Source of the DNA: Halobacillus litoralis
Lineage (GTDB): Bacteria; Bacillota; Bacilli; Bacillales; Halobacillaceae
Reading direction: 5' to 3'
Assembly (NCBI RefSeq): GCF_009856445.1
Contig: NZ_WMFA01000001.1
Span: forward strand, 558,001-622,000
Length of the DNA: 64,000 nucleotides
Shown: positions 53,383 to 62,201 of the stretch, one piece after another
Position numbering within the stretch: position 1 is the stretch's first letter
How the letters are laid out: the number at the start of each line of letters is the position of its first letter
Notes under the pieces: generated by a model
Database searches by the model: none
Told to the model about the DNA's origin: nothing
What the model saw: only the letters and a program-made list of their open reading frames with translations
Translations under genes and position numbers: made by a program

Positions 53383-54804
53383 CTAAAACAGGAGTAATGC
53401 GACGATGGTGGAGATGATTAGTCCTAGGATGACGGGGATGAAGTTTTTCCGGACGAGTTCCATGACGGGGACGCCGCAGAATCCTGCGATCGCAATCAAG
53501 GACGACCAGGCGATGATGGTCCCGCCTCCTGTCCAGATGGATCCCATCTGTCCGATGGCAGCGAGGGTTGAAGCGTCAATCGTTCCGTTGGCGAGTGAGG
53601 CGGATAGCGCACCAGTAAGCGGAAGTCCTGAGAAACCTGAGCCGTCCAATCCTGTAATGATTCCGATGATCAAAATGCTAAAAGCGGTCAAAAAGGCGCT
53701 TTGTGGCAGATAATCCTGGCTCGATTGGACGAGGTCGAAAAGAAAGGATGGGGCCGCTTCAGCAGGCAGCACAAGAATATCTTTGGCAAAATCCCCACTG
53801 CCGAGAAAGAAGAAACCGGCAATCGGAATGACAGGTCCCATCGCTTTAAAGGCAAAAACGAATCCTTCGGTAATATGCTCACTCACATCATCGAGTGCTT
53901 TATGTTTTCCGAAGGCCACACTGGAAAGCAACAATAAAACGACAGCAACGCCTCCGATAAAAGCCGCTCCGCTTCCTCCTTCAAATCCACCCATCCGTCC
54001 CGAGCCAATCTTGGTCGAAACCATATAAATCATAACAGCCAGCATGGAGAGAGGAACGAGGATGGCAAAGACTTTACTCCAGAGATGAACACGTGAACTT
54101 GGCGTTCCTCCTGGTTCTTTGAGCCCCTGCATTTGAACAATTTCCTGCTCGTTATGAGGGTCATCCTTGGAGCGGAAACTTTTTCTATTGAAGAGATAAG
54201 CGAGACCGATCGCAACGATCCCTGTAACCACCGATAAAATCAAAGCCTGATCCATGACGCCCGCTGTATCGATCCCTGCCGATTTTGCGGATAATTCTGG
54301 TGCTACCTGGATGATATAGTCCGACGATAACGCCATCCCCTGGCCGGCAAGCGCCACTGTCATCGCCGCCACCATCGCAGGCAGGCCCGTACGGATGGCC
54401 GCAGGGACAAGAAGGGCGCAGATGAGCGGAACAGCAGGAGTCGGCCAGAAGAAAAGAGACACGACATAGGTGACTCCGACAAGAATAAAAAACGATACAT
54501 GACTGTTGATCATCACTTTTTGAATCGGCTGGATCATGCGGGTATCCGCACCGAGATCTTTTAAGGAACGTAACAAGGCAACCATAAAAGTAATGATCAA
54601 GAAAATATTGAACAATTCTTTCGCAGCCACAAGGTTGGCATTGAAGACACCCACAAAGCCACTGATTAAATTCCCATTAAACATCCATGCGACCACAAAA
54701 GTACCAAGCAAAGTGGGGAGTACGACCCCTTTACGGAAAATCATCGTTAAGATGATGAGAAATGTGAACAGCCCATAAATCCAATGAGACATTGTCAATT
54801 CCAT
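53383..54804 (-). CDS. Membrane transporter of the ion-transporter (GntP/dicarboxylate-like) type
   Basis: 473 residues with about 12 hydrophobic helices. Duplicated re-entrant-like segments are visible: VSLFFWPTPAVPLICALLVP in the first half and IIGIITGLDGSGFSGLPLTG / GSIWTGGGTIIAWSSLI in the second. This plan fits organic-anion transporters of the GntP/DcuC/CitM superfamily, but no substrate can be assigned. AGGAGG seven bases before ATG 54804 supports the start. Alone between convergent and divergent neighbours. Confidence 0.7.
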   Translation of the reverse strand: MELTMSHWIYGLFTFLIILTMIFRKGVVLPTLLGTFVVAWMFNGNLISGFVGVFNANLVAAKELFNIFLIITFMVALLRSLKDLGADTRMIQPIQKVMINSHVSFFILVGVTYVVSLFFWPTPAVPLICALLVPAAIRTGLPAMVAAMTVALAGQGMALSSDYIIQVAPELSAKSAGIDTAGVMDQALILSVVTGIVAIGLAYLFNRKSFRSKDDPHNEQEIVQMQGLKEPGGTPSSRVHLWSKVFAILVPLSMLAVMIYMVSTKIGSGRMGGFEGGSGAAFIGGVAVVLLLLSSVAFGKHKALDDVSEHITEGFVFAFKAMGPVIPIAGFFFLGSGDFAKDILVLPAEAAPSFLFDLVQSSQDYLPQSAFLTAFSILIIGIITGLDGSGFSGLPLTGALSASLANGTIDASTLAAIGQMGSIWTGGGTIIAWSSLIAIAGFCGVPVMELVRKNFIPVILGLIISTIVALLLF

Positions 54805-54935
54805 CAAAATGCCTCCTCTTTTTTATATAGGCTATTCACCAATACAGGGAGAGGTGAGAAAGGGGAATCTTCTCTATAAAAAAGGATAGCGTCCTAACGG
54901 TAGTGGATATCGCCACCCCACGAACATAAATGCAC

Positions 54936-54963
54936 AAAAAAAGCCGTGGGATCCCCCACGGCT
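54936..54963 (-). terminator. Terminator of the DsbA-like gene
   Basis: AGCCGTGGG / CCCACGGCT with loop ATCC (minus strand GGAT), followed on the minus strand by a run of seven T. Confidence 0.88.
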
Positions 54964-54969
54964 CTCATC

Positions 54970-55692
54970 CTATTTCTTTTCTTCCCCAGGTACTTCACAG
55001 CCATCTTCGTTACAAGCCGCTCCGCTCTCGCTTGATAAATCTTCAAATGCAGGCGTCTGTTCCTCTTCGGCAAAAGCTTTTTCAAGCCCCTGAACGAAGA
55101 CCTCCGTCGGCTGTGCGCCAGAGACGGCATACTTCCGGTTGATGACGAAAAACGGTACACCCTGGACACCAATCTGCTGGGCTTCGGCTTCTTCACGGCG
55201 AACCGCTTCCGTATAATCGGATCCTTCAAGAACAGAAACCACCGCATCACGATCAAGTCCGACCTCAACGGCTAGCTCCGTGATCGTTTCATGATCCCCG
55301 ACATCTTTGCCATCTGTCAGAACGGCTTTGAAAAAGCGTTCAGCAAAAGCTTTGCCTAATCCTTTTTCATTAGCCAATTGAGAGACACGATGGGCATCAA
55401 ACGTGTTTGTCGGTACCACCGAATCAAAGTGGAAATCAAGGCCGACCATCTTCGCCTGCTCGGTCATGTTCTGCGTCATCTCACGCGCTTCTTCCATTGA
55501 CCGGCCATATTTAGCCGCGAGTTTCTCATGCATGTTTCTTCCCGTGTTGCGCTCGGCATTCGGATCAAGTTCAAAGCTCTTATAAACGACATCCACTTGT
55601 TTGCCTGGAAAATGTTCCAGCGCTTCTTCTAGTCTGCGTTTTCCGATATAACAAAAAGGACAGACGAAATCTGACCAAATTTCTATTTTCAT
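54970..55692 (-). CDS. DsbA-family oxidoreductase (FrnE-like)
   Basis: 240 residues, thioredoxin fold with helical insert. Active site CPFC in IWSDFVCPFCYIGKRRLEEA (residues 4-23). The cis-Pro loop is GVQGVPFFVI (about 168-177), and QPTEVFVQGLE follows. There is no signal peptide, so a cytoplasmic 2-hydroxychromene-isomerase/FrnE-type redox role is likely. The C-terminal tail adds CNEDGCEVPGEEKK with two extra Cys. ATG 55692 follows GAGGTG by six bases; GTG 55701 is part of that site. Confidence 0.85.
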   Translation of the reverse strand: MKIEIWSDFVCPFCYIGKRRLEEALEHFPGKQVDVVYKSFELDPNAERNTGRNMHEKLAAKYGRSMEEAREMTQNMTEQAKMVGLDFHFDSVVPTNTFDAHRVSQLANEKGLGKAFAERFFKAVLTDGKDVGDHETITELAVEVGLDRDAVVSVLEGSDYTEAVRREEAEAQQIGVQGVPFFVINRKYAVSGAQPTEVFVQGLEKAFAEEEQTPAFEDLSSESGAACNEDGCEVPGEEKK

Positions 55693-55806
55693 TGCGTTCA
55701 CCTCTTCATTAGATTCTCCTCCATTTTACGATGCTGATCACCGGAATTCCATGATTCTGTTTGGAAGCTGTCCCACGTATATATGGGAAAAAGGAGGTTG
55801 GACTTT

Positions 55807-56178
55807 ATGGGGATTACGTTGGTTAAAATTTCAACTGTCTATTTTGCCATCGGCATTGCAATTGGATATTACATGTCGAGTGCACACGACTATGCACTCA
55901 CACCTGTGCACGTCCATATCAATGTGCTCGGGTGGACCGCCCTCACACTCGCGGGTATTTTATATCATCTCTTTCCCGACCTTGCGAAATCTTTATCTGG
56001 AAAAATTCATTTCTGGCTTCATAACATCGGTCTACCGATCATGATACTCGGCTTATTTTTAGTCGTCCTTTACGAAAATGACGTGTGGCTTCCCCTTGTC
56101 GCGACAGGCGCAACCATCACATCGCTCGGCATCTTCTTCTTCGTGTTCAATGTGTTGAAAAATTTGAAAGCAGCCTGA
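55807..56178 (+). CDS. Small four-helix membrane protein, heme-copper oxidase subunit I-like
   Basis: 123 residues with four helices. HVHINVLGWTALTLAGILYH and a following LHNIGLPIMILGL keep histidine patterns of cbb3-type oxidase/NorB subunit I, and such short proteins are often annotated 'cytochrome-c oxidase'. It is far too short to be an oxidase by itself; it may bind heme. AAGGAGG precedes ATG 55807. A long hairpin lies just behind it. Confidence 0.68.
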   Translation: MGITLVKISTVYFAIGIAIGYYMSSAHDYALTPVHVHINVLGWTALTLAGILYHLFPDLAKSLSGKIHFWLHNIGLPIMILGLFLVVLYENDVWLPLVATGATITSLGIFFFVFNVLKNLKAA

Positions 56179-56183
56179 CACCC

Positions 56184-56222
56184 AATCCCTCTCCGCTTCG
56201 ATTATAGAAGCAGGGAGGGATT
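56184..56222 (+). promoter_or_regulatory. Hairpin covering the ribosome site of the peptidase gene
   Basis: AATCCCTCTC...GCTTC pairs with GAAGC.GGGAGGGATT around GATTATA. The right arm includes GGGAGGG (56213-56219), five bases before ATG 56225. It may end the upstream transcript and also hide the ribosome site in longer transcripts. Confidence 0.55.
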
Positions 56223-56224
56223 TT

Positions 56225-57046
56225 ATGATTACAATAGAAACCTTGAAGCAGCGCAGTCTGGATAAAATGGGGAACGTCCAAACAATCGTACAAGAAAAGG
56301 TTTGGAAAATGATCGAGCAATCCTACACAGAGGGAATATTTGTACAAATTTCCTCCGGACATCGCACGCATGAAGAGCAGGCCCGCTTGTATGGACAGGG
56401 ACGGCCGGACTATTATTGGAACGGGAAAAGATATGGCCACAGCGGGAACATCGTCACCTATGCCACACCTGGAAAAAGCAATCACCACAGCGGCCGCGCG
56501 GTCGATTTTTTCCTGGTCAGTTCAGATGGGAGAAAAGCACTCTGGACGGTGAATCAGGATTGGCGTAAAGTAGCGGATATTGCGAAGTCACTCGGTTTTC
56601 AGTGGGGTGGAGACTGGTCTAGCTTCAAGGATTATGCCCATCTCGAATGGCCGGAAAAATCCCAGGATGTCCGTGATCTTCAAACGAAGCTCCGCCGATT
56701 AGGTTACGAACCAGGCCCCATCGATGGCCTGTATGGGCCACGGACCAAACAAGCAGTTATAACTTTTCAACACCAGGAAGGGTTGGAAGTGGATGGGAGT
56801 GCCGGCCCGTTGACGAAAAACAGGCTCAACGCTCGTACCTATCCGGGAAATCCCATTTACTTCGGCGCTAAAGGGTCCGTGGTCAAACGGATCCAGCGGG
56901 CAGTCGGAATAGCAGACGACGGCCATTTCGGGCCATTAACTGAAGCGGCTGTATGTACATTCCAGCAACAGCACCGGCTTGAAGTTGATGGTGTTGTCGG
57001 ACCACGGACGTGGCGGAAGATGTTTGGAAACCGGCATCCCTCATAG
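56225..57046 (+). CDS. L-alanoyl-D-glutamate peptidase with two peptidoglycan-binding domains
   Basis: 273 residues. Residues 1-140 form a VanY/CwlK-type M15 peptidase: zinc ligands in SNHHSGRAVDFF (His, Asp) and AHLEW (His), plus SGHRTHEEQARLYGQGR. Two PG_binding_1 repeats follow: VRDLQTKLRRLGYEPGPIDG...FQHQEGLEVDG and VKRIQRAV...FQQQHRLEVDGVVG. It cuts L-Ala-D-Glu bonds in peptide stems. There is no signal peptide, as in phage endolysins of this architecture (Ply500-like), yet no other phage gene is near. Confidence 0.88.
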   Translation: MITIETLKQRSLDKMGNVQTIVQEKVWKMIEQSYTEGIFVQISSGHRTHEEQARLYGQGRPDYYWNGKRYGHSGNIVTYATPGKSNHHSGRAVDFFLVSSDGRKALWTVNQDWRKVADIAKSLGFQWGGDWSSFKDYAHLEWPEKSQDVRDLQTKLRRLGYEPGPIDGLYGPRTKQAVITFQHQEGLEVDGSAGPLTKNRLNARTYPGNPIYFGAKGSVVKRIQRAVGIADDGHFGPLTEAAVCTFQQQHRLEVDGVVGPRTWRKMFGNRHPS

Positions 57047-57060
57047 GATGCTGGTTTTTA
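57029..57060 (+). terminator. Terminator after the peptidase gene
   Basis: AACCGGCATCC / GGATGCTGGTT (one G-T pair), loop CTCATA, then a T-run. It overlaps the end of the gene. Confidence 0.82.
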
Positions 57061-57216
57061 ATAGAATCGCACTGATGCATAAGAGGAAATTACATAAATC
57101 CTCGAAACTTGTCTAGTCATATCGTACCTGTTGACAAATTATGAGAATTTTATAATAATAAAAGTTGTAATATTCAGTTAAATCTAAATATTCACACAAA
57201 AATTTTTACCTTGTTA

Positions 57217-57230
57217 TGTTAACGCTTACA
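57217..57230. promoter_or_regulatory. cre-like site before the symporter operon
   Basis: TGTTAACGCTTACA fits the CcpA consensus at 13 of 14 positions, just before the ribosome site of the gene at 57250. Suggests carbon catabolite control of the symporter. Confidence 0.5.
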
Positions 57231-57249
57231 CAAAAGGAGGGTAGATTCG

Positions 57250-57435
57250 TTGCTGATTCCGATTATTCTTTCCGTTATAACCGTACTTTCTGTTGTTTTC
57301 GCACTGAAAAAGAAGCGGCCGTTCCTACTGGCTGTACCATTCATTGCGCTCTTCGGTGTCGCCCTTACTAAGATCATCATGGTGCCGATGCCGTTCTGGG
57401 AAACCGTACAGTTCATTTTTAACCTAAGAGGATAA
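57250..57435 (+). CDS. Small membrane protein heading the symporter operon
   Basis: 61 residues with two helices, MLIPIILSVITVLSVVFALK and FLLAVPFIALFGVALTKIIM. Start TTG 57250 behind AAAAGGAGGG. It precedes the DUF4212 gene by 21 bases and is probably a further small subunit or assembly partner of the symporter. I recognise no family. Confidence 0.68.
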   Translation: MLIPIILSVITVLSVVFALKKKRPFLLAVPFIALFGVALTKIIMVPMPFWETVQFIFNLRG

Positions 57436-57456
57436 TGCAAAGGGAGGTGAATCGTT

Positions 57457-57753
57457 GTGAAAAAAATGGATCCACAGAAGGCGAAAGCGTATTTCCGTTT
57501 GCGTACGACTTTGATCATCATCTATCTCGCTATCGGGGCAATCGTATCTTTTGGAGTTGTTCTTTTTGCCGAAAGTCTTCAGTCCTTTACAGTGATGGGG
57601 ATACCTCTTCCCTATTACATGGGAGCACAGGGAGCTATTATTACGTTTATTGCACTGCTTTTCTTTAATGCCATCATCAGTGACGTCGTCGATAAGAAAT
57701 TCGGGCTGGTACCAAAAGAAGATTCCGATCAAAATCAAGTGGTTAACCAATAG
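57457..57753 (+). CDS. Symporter small subunit, DUF4212 family
   Basis: 98 residues, two helices (about 19-41 and 52-75). The N-terminal MDPQKAKAYFRLRTTLIIIY and MGIPLPYYMGAQGAIITFIA are typical of the small subunits paired with VC_2705-type sodium:solute symporters. Start GTG 57457 after GGGAGGTG. Co-transcribed with the large subunit 15 bases downstream. Confidence 0.85.
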   Translation: MKKMDPQKAKAYFRLRTTLIIIYLAIGAIVSFGVVLFAESLQSFTVMGIPLPYYMGAQGAIITFIALLFFNAIISDVVDKKFGLVPKEDSDQNQVVNQ

Positions 57754-57768
57754 GATAGGGGGAGAAAT

Positions 57769-59430
57769 ATGGACGCACAGTTTATAGTCTCCCTTGCTTT
57801 GATTGTCGCTACTTTTGCTCTGTACATAGGTATCGCTGTCTACAATAAAGCAAGGGCTACTTCAGATTTCTACGTTGCCGGCCGCGGGGTGCCGCCTGTT
57901 TACAATGGCATGGCCATTGGAGCAGATTGGATGAGTGCAGCTTCATTCATCGGACTCGCCGGTACGGTCATGATTCTTGGATACGATGGACTCGCATACA
58001 TTATGGGATGGACAGGCGGATATTTGCTGCTTACGTTCCTTTTAGCACCACAGTTAAGAAAATATGGCCGGTACACCGTGCCGGAATTCATTGGAGACCG
58101 CTATCGCAGCAATACGGCCAGGTTAATTGCTGCTGTAGCAACCATCATTATAAGCTTCACCTACTCGGTCGGACAATTATCTGGGTCAGGGGTTGTTATT
58201 GGACGTCTGTTTGAAATAAACACGGTCACTGGGACGTTGATTGGCGTCGTGCTGATCGCCTTTTACTCAGCGATGGGTGGAATGAAAGGAATCACCTGGA
58301 CACAGGTCGCCCAGTACTTGGTATTGATTATCGCGTATTTGATTCCGGTCATTTTCATGTCGCTGCAGCTGACGCAGAATCCTGTCCCTTGGATTTCATA
58401 CGGGGACGTCATTTCGGAGATGCGTACGATCGATCAGGAGTTGGGCATTTCTGAATACATCATTCCATTTACAGAAGGATCGAAATGGCAGTTCATCGCT
58501 CTGATGTTCACACTGACAGCGGGAACAGCCGGTCTGCCACACGTCATCGTCCGATTCTATACGGTTGCGACGATGAAAGCTGCTCGCTGGAGTGGAGCCT
58601 GGGCTTTGCTATTCATCGGTTTACTCTATTTATCTGCTCCTGCGTACGCCGCTTTTTCCCGCTTCATCCTGATGACGGAAGTGGCAGGTTCGCAATTGAA
58701 TAATCTTCCCGCATGGACACAAGCCTGGGTGGATACCGGACGGCTTTCCCTTGCGGACAATAATAGTGACGGGGTCCTTCAGTGGTCTGAACTTGTCATC
58801 AGTAATGATATCGTCGTTATGGCAACACCAGAGATCGCAAATCTTGGCATCTTCGTCATCGGTTTGATGGCTGCCGGTGCAATGGCGGCTGCCTTATCAA
58901 CAGCCGGTGGATTGATGATCGCGATTTCCGCAGCCTTGTCCCACGACATTTATTACCGCTCCATCAATCCGAATGCGAGTGAGAAAAAACGTCTGGCTGT
59001 CGGACGCTGGTCGATCGTCCTTGCTACTGTCGCCGCAGGTTTGATTGCCTTGAATCCGCCAGGGGCCATCACGCAAATCGTCGCCTGGGCCTTTGCTTTA
59101 GCATCCGGCTCGTTCTTCCCGGCCCTGCTTCTCGGCGTATGGTGGAAGCGGGCCAATGGACCTGGGGTTATTGCCGGTTTGCTTGTCGGCCTTTCCGTGA
59201 CCCTCGGATACATTTTTGCAGCGAAATACGGAGGGTTCACAATCCTTGGAATCATTGATACCGGTGCCGGCGTTTTCGGGGCATCAGCCGCTATCATAGC
59301 GAACGTCGTTGTCTCTCTCGCGACCGCACCACCATCCAAACAAACCCAGGACGAAGTTACAGATCTCCGTTATCCTGAACAAATCGAATACAAAGACGGA
59401 GAATACTGGCTCAAAGAAAACGTCAAATAA
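57769..59430 (+). CDS. Sodium:solute symporter large subunit (SSS family, ActP-like)
   Basis: 553 residues with about 13 helices. SSS motifs: FYVAGRGVPPVYNGMAIGAD, GQLSGSGVVIGRLFEINT, YSAMGGMKGITWTQVAQY and GTAGLPHVIVRFYTV. The last is like the acetate/pyruvate permease group. Pairing with DUF4212 points to the VC_2705 type; a short monocarboxylate such as acetate is the likely substrate. GGGGGAG precedes ATG 57769. Confidence 0.88.
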   Translation: MDAQFIVSLALIVATFALYIGIAVYNKARATSDFYVAGRGVPPVYNGMAIGADWMSAASFIGLAGTVMILGYDGLAYIMGWTGGYLLLTFLLAPQLRKYGRYTVPEFIGDRYRSNTARLIAAVATIIISFTYSVGQLSGSGVVIGRLFEINTVTGTLIGVVLIAFYSAMGGMKGITWTQVAQYLVLIIAYLIPVIFMSLQLTQNPVPWISYGDVISEMRTIDQELGISEYIIPFTEGSKWQFIALMFTLTAGTAGLPHVIVRFYTVATMKAARWSGAWALLFIGLLYLSAPAYAAFSRFILMTEVAGSQLNNLPAWTQAWVDTGRLSLADNNSDGVLQWSELVISNDIVVMATPEIANLGIFVIGLMAAGAMAAALSTAGGLMIAISAALSHDIYYRSINPNASEKKRLAVGRWSIVLATVAAGLIALNPPGAITQIVAWAFALASGSFFPALLLGVWWKRANGPGVIAGLLVGLSVTLGYIFAAKYGGFTILGIIDTGAGVFGASAAIIANVVVSLATAPPSKQTQDEVTDLRYPEQIEYKDGEYWLKENVK

Positions 59431-59444
59431 AAATGGAAAAAATA

Positions 59445-59485
59445 GGTGTACCAGGTCATCCAATATTTGGATGACCTGGTACACC
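59445..59485. repeat. AGGTCATCCA-family palindrome (copy 6), bidirectional terminator-like
   Basis: Perfect 19-base stem GGTGTACCAGGTCATCCAA / TTGGATGACCTGGTACACC, loop TAT. It lies between the convergent symporter and kinase genes, the expected place for a shared terminator. Confidence 0.88.
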
Positions 59486-59498
59486 ATTTATTTACATC

Positions 59499-60980
59499 TT
59501 ACATACGATGAAGTTTTTCGAAGTCGGTTTGCAGTTTGGCTGATACGGATTCGTAGACTTCAAAGAGGGCTTTATATTTTTGATGGTTCTCGGAATTCGG
59601 TTCATAATGTTCCTTCATAGGAATCGAATATTTAATCGATGCTAAGCTGTCCACGTGACCAAGACTGTACAAGGCTACCCAGGCCGCTCCCCAGGCGGAA
59701 CTTTGATGGCTTACCGGAATATCGATGCGCTTGTTGAAAATGTCAGCAAGCATTTGGACCCATGTCTCTGACCTGGCAAATCCGCCGCTCGCATAAATTT
59801 TGTCATGCTTGTTGCCAAGACGCTCCAGGGCACTTCCAATATGTAAAATGGAAAACAGTACGCCTTCCATCGCGGCTCTCGTCATATGTTCCTTGCCGTG
59901 GGCAGGTGTCAGTCCAATGAAAGACCCTTTCGCTTCCGCGTTCCAGAACGGCGCGCGCTCCCCGTTTAGATAAGGAAGGAAAATCAAATTTCCCGCACCC
60001 GCTTCTAGTTCACTGGCTAGACGAGTCAACTCTTCAACTGAAACTTCTTCCTCACCGGAAAAGAGCCGCTGCACCCATTGCAGCACAAGGCCCCCGTTAT
60101 TGGACGGTCCGCCGGTAATCCATAAATCATCGGTAAAGCTATAGGAGAACACCTCCTGTTGATCATCCAGAAGCGGTTCACTGGAAAATTGTCGGATCGC
60201 TCCACTTGTACCAATGGTGATGGCTGTCTCACCAGGCTGAATCGCGCCAATTCCAAGGTTCGCCAAAGGCCCATCACTTCCACCGATGACAAATGGCGTT
60301 CCTGCATCGAGACCAGCCTTTTCAGCGGCTTCTGCACTCATGCCTTTCATTGCATACGTAGGCTCCACAGGTTGGAAAAGCTGTTCACGACCAATGCCTG
60401 CAATAGTGAGCGTTTCTTCATCCCAAGTATGTTCAAGAATGTTGAAAAGCCCCGTGGCTGCAGCAATCGAATAATCGACCACTTTTTCCCCGAACCAGCG
60501 ATACAATAAAAATTCTTTCACCGATACAAAGTAGTCGGCTTTCTGCCATGGTTCATAGTCGTTGTTTTTCATCCATAACAGTTTCGATAACGGAGACATT
60601 GGATGCAGCGGTGTACCTGTGCGCCTATACACATCGGGGTGGCTTTCCTTCAAGGTGTTCGCTTCCTCTGCACTGCGCGCGTCTGCCCAAATGATCGACG
60701 GGGAAAGAGGAGCCCCTTTTTCATCCATACAAATCAGGGAGTGCATAGCAGCAGAGATTCCGACCCCCAAAATCTCATGACGTTCAATGGTTTCTGTACT
60801 TAAGTCCAACGCTTCTAGTGCGGCCTGCTCCATTTGAAGCGGATCCTGTTCGGCGTGACCGACGACAGGGTGGGAGAGGGGGTAAGCCACTTCGTATTCA
60901 GCGGCTACCTCTCCATTTTTATGAAAAACGACGGATTTCGCGCTCGTCGTTCCAAGATCTAATCCAATCACATAACTCAT
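59499..60980 (-). CDS. gntK: FGGY-family carbohydrate kinase, probably gluconokinase
   Basis: 493 residues. Phosphate motif GLDLGTTSAKSVVFHKNGEV at residue 6 on. IIWADARSAEE, the catalytic-Asp region IGGSDGPLANLGIGA, IGTSGAIR and YASGGFARSETW are typical of GntK and near relatives (xylulokinase, fuculokinase). The GntK reading fits the divergent TRAP uptake genes for a sugar acid. Upstream the RpiR regulator gene ends 14 bases before its start. Confidence 0.8.
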   Translation of the reverse strand: MSYVIGLDLGTTSAKSVVFHKNGEVAAEYEVAYPLSHPVVGHAEQDPLQMEQAALEALDLSTETIERHEILGVGISAAMHSLICMDEKGAPLSPSIIWADARSAEEANTLKESHPDVYRRTGTPLHPMSPLSKLLWMKNNDYEPWQKADYFVSVKEFLLYRWFGEKVVDYSIAAATGLFNILEHTWDEETLTIAGIGREQLFQPVEPTYAMKGMSAEAAEKAGLDAGTPFVIGGSDGPLANLGIGAIQPGETAITIGTSGAIRQFSSEPLLDDQQEVFSYSFTDDLWITGGPSNNGGLVLQWVQRLFSGEEEVSVEELTRLASELEAGAGNLIFLPYLNGERAPFWNAEAKGSFIGLTPAHGKEHMTRAAMEGVLFSILHIGSALERLGNKHDKIYASGGFARSETWVQMLADIFNKRIDIPVSHQSSAWGAAWVALYSLGHVDSLASIKYSIPMKEHYEPNSENHQKYKALFEVYESVSAKLQTDFEKLHRM

Positions 60981-60994
60981 CTTAAATTTCCTTT

Positions 60995-61852
60995 CTACAC
61001 ACGCTTTCTTGAGATCGCATCACGCATGCGCTGCGTAGCGGTCTGCGCTTGTTCCTTCATTTTTACACTATAATTGACAAAAAGAGAATCGATCAGCGAA
61101 AGTCCGGCGATTCTTGAAGCGAGCGCTTCTGAACGGAATTCCGTTTCTTCTGCGACGGTATACAAAGACAAATCGACCACTTTTGTCAGTGGAGATTTAG
61201 CGAAGTTCGTTATAGCGATAATCTTCACATGGTTCTCTTTCGCGACATCCACAATATCGAGAATATCCTGATTCGAACCGGTATGGGAAATAACGACCGC
61301 TACATCCGTTTCTCTCATTTGCGAAGCGGACATCAGCTGTAAGTGTGTATCCGGGTAAGCATACGCTTCCATTCCGGTCCTCATAAACTTGTGCTGAGCG
61401 TCCATGGCTAGGATATTGGATCCACCACTTCCGAAAAAGAACACCCGGTCGGCTTCGACCAAGTATTCCATCGCTTTTTTCAAAGAAAGCGGGTTCTGGA
61501 CATCCCGGGATGTTTCGAGTGCCCGGATATTCGCTTGAAAAACTTTTTCAGTAATTTCAAAATCGGTATCTTCTTCAGATATCTTTTCATGGATATCCTG
61601 GATCGGATTGACGATTTCTGAGGCTAAAGCAATTTTCATGGCTTGGTAGCCTTTAAAACCTAAGCGCTTACAAAATCTGAAAACGGTTGCATCCGCGACC
61701 ATAAGATCATCAGCGACCTGGTTAATGGTAGAGTGAACGATTTCTTCTGTATTTTCTAAAATGTAATCAGCGATCAGTTTTTCTTTTTCACTGAACTGCG
61801 TATAAGAAGAACGGATTCGACTGATGACGTGTTTCGTGGGAGCTTCAATCAT
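60995..61852 (-). CDS. MurR/RpiR-family transcriptional regulator
   Basis: 285 residues. An N-terminal RpiR helix-turn-helix (TINQVADDLMVADATVFRFCKRLGF, about 42-66) is followed by a SIS sugar-phosphate domain (RVFFFGSGGSNILAMDAQHK, VVISHTGSNQDILDIVDVA). It likely senses a phosphorylated sugar acid (for example 6-phosphogluconate) and controls both the kinase and the divergent TRAP genes. AAGGAGGAAT precedes ATG 61852. Confidence 0.88.
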   Translation of the reverse strand: MIEAPTKHVISRIRSSYTQFSEKEKLIADYILENTEEIVHSTINQVADDLMVADATVFRFCKRLGFKGYQAMKIALASEIVNPIQDIHEKISEEDTDFEITEKVFQANIRALETSRDVQNPLSLKKAMEYLVEADRVFFFGSGGSNILAMDAQHKFMRTGMEAYAYPDTHLQLMSASQMRETDVAVVISHTGSNQDILDIVDVAKENHVKIIAITNFAKSPLTKVVDLSLYTVAEETEFRSEALASRIAGLSLIDSLFVNYSVKMKEQAQTATQRMRDAISRKRV

Positions 61853-61893
61853 AGGGATTCCTCCTTCGAATTTCCACTTTCTCTTATTGTATA

Positions 61894-62000
61894 TGAAATT
61901 AATTTCAAAAGAAAGTTTGGGTTCGTTGAAATTTTTTTCTGAAAAACTATTGAACTAAAAAAGATTTATTGTATAATCGAAATTACAGAAAATAATTTTC
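61894..62000. promoter_or_regulatory. Candidate RpiR operators in the divergent gap
   Basis: A perfect 14-base palindrome TGAAATTAATTTCA (61894-61907), a related TGAAATTTTTTTCTGA near 61929, and the palindrome GAAAATAATTTTC (61988-62000). The 349-base gap between the regulator and the TRAP gene has no coding sequence; these are the likely control sites. Confidence 0.55.
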
Positions 62001-62034
62001 ACATTTTTCAACACGCTTTTTTTTAGAGGTTCTT

Positions 62035-62137
62035 TGAAAGCGCTTCTAATCAAGACGCAGAGGGAGATGTACATACGGAAACTATTTTCTATGGAATCGA
62101 TTCCTGTTTCGTTGGCCCTTCATTGAAAGCGGTTACC
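62035..62137. promoter_or_regulatory. Two cre-like sites before the TRAP operon
   Basis: TGAAAGCGCTTCTA (62035-62048) and TGAAAGCGGTTACC (62124-62137), each 13 of 14 to the CcpA consensus, upstream of the TRAP binding-protein gene. Catabolite repression is likely. Confidence 0.55.
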
Positions 62138-62201
62138 GTTTTAGGAATAGTACGTAAGCTTTGTGAAAAAAATTTTACATATAAAAGGAGAGAGGTTGAA
62201 C

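Noticed and set aside
56225-57046. Prophage, because of the endolysin-like peptidase
   Set aside because: No holin, structural, integrase or other phage gene is nearby; the neighbours are ordinary metabolic genes.
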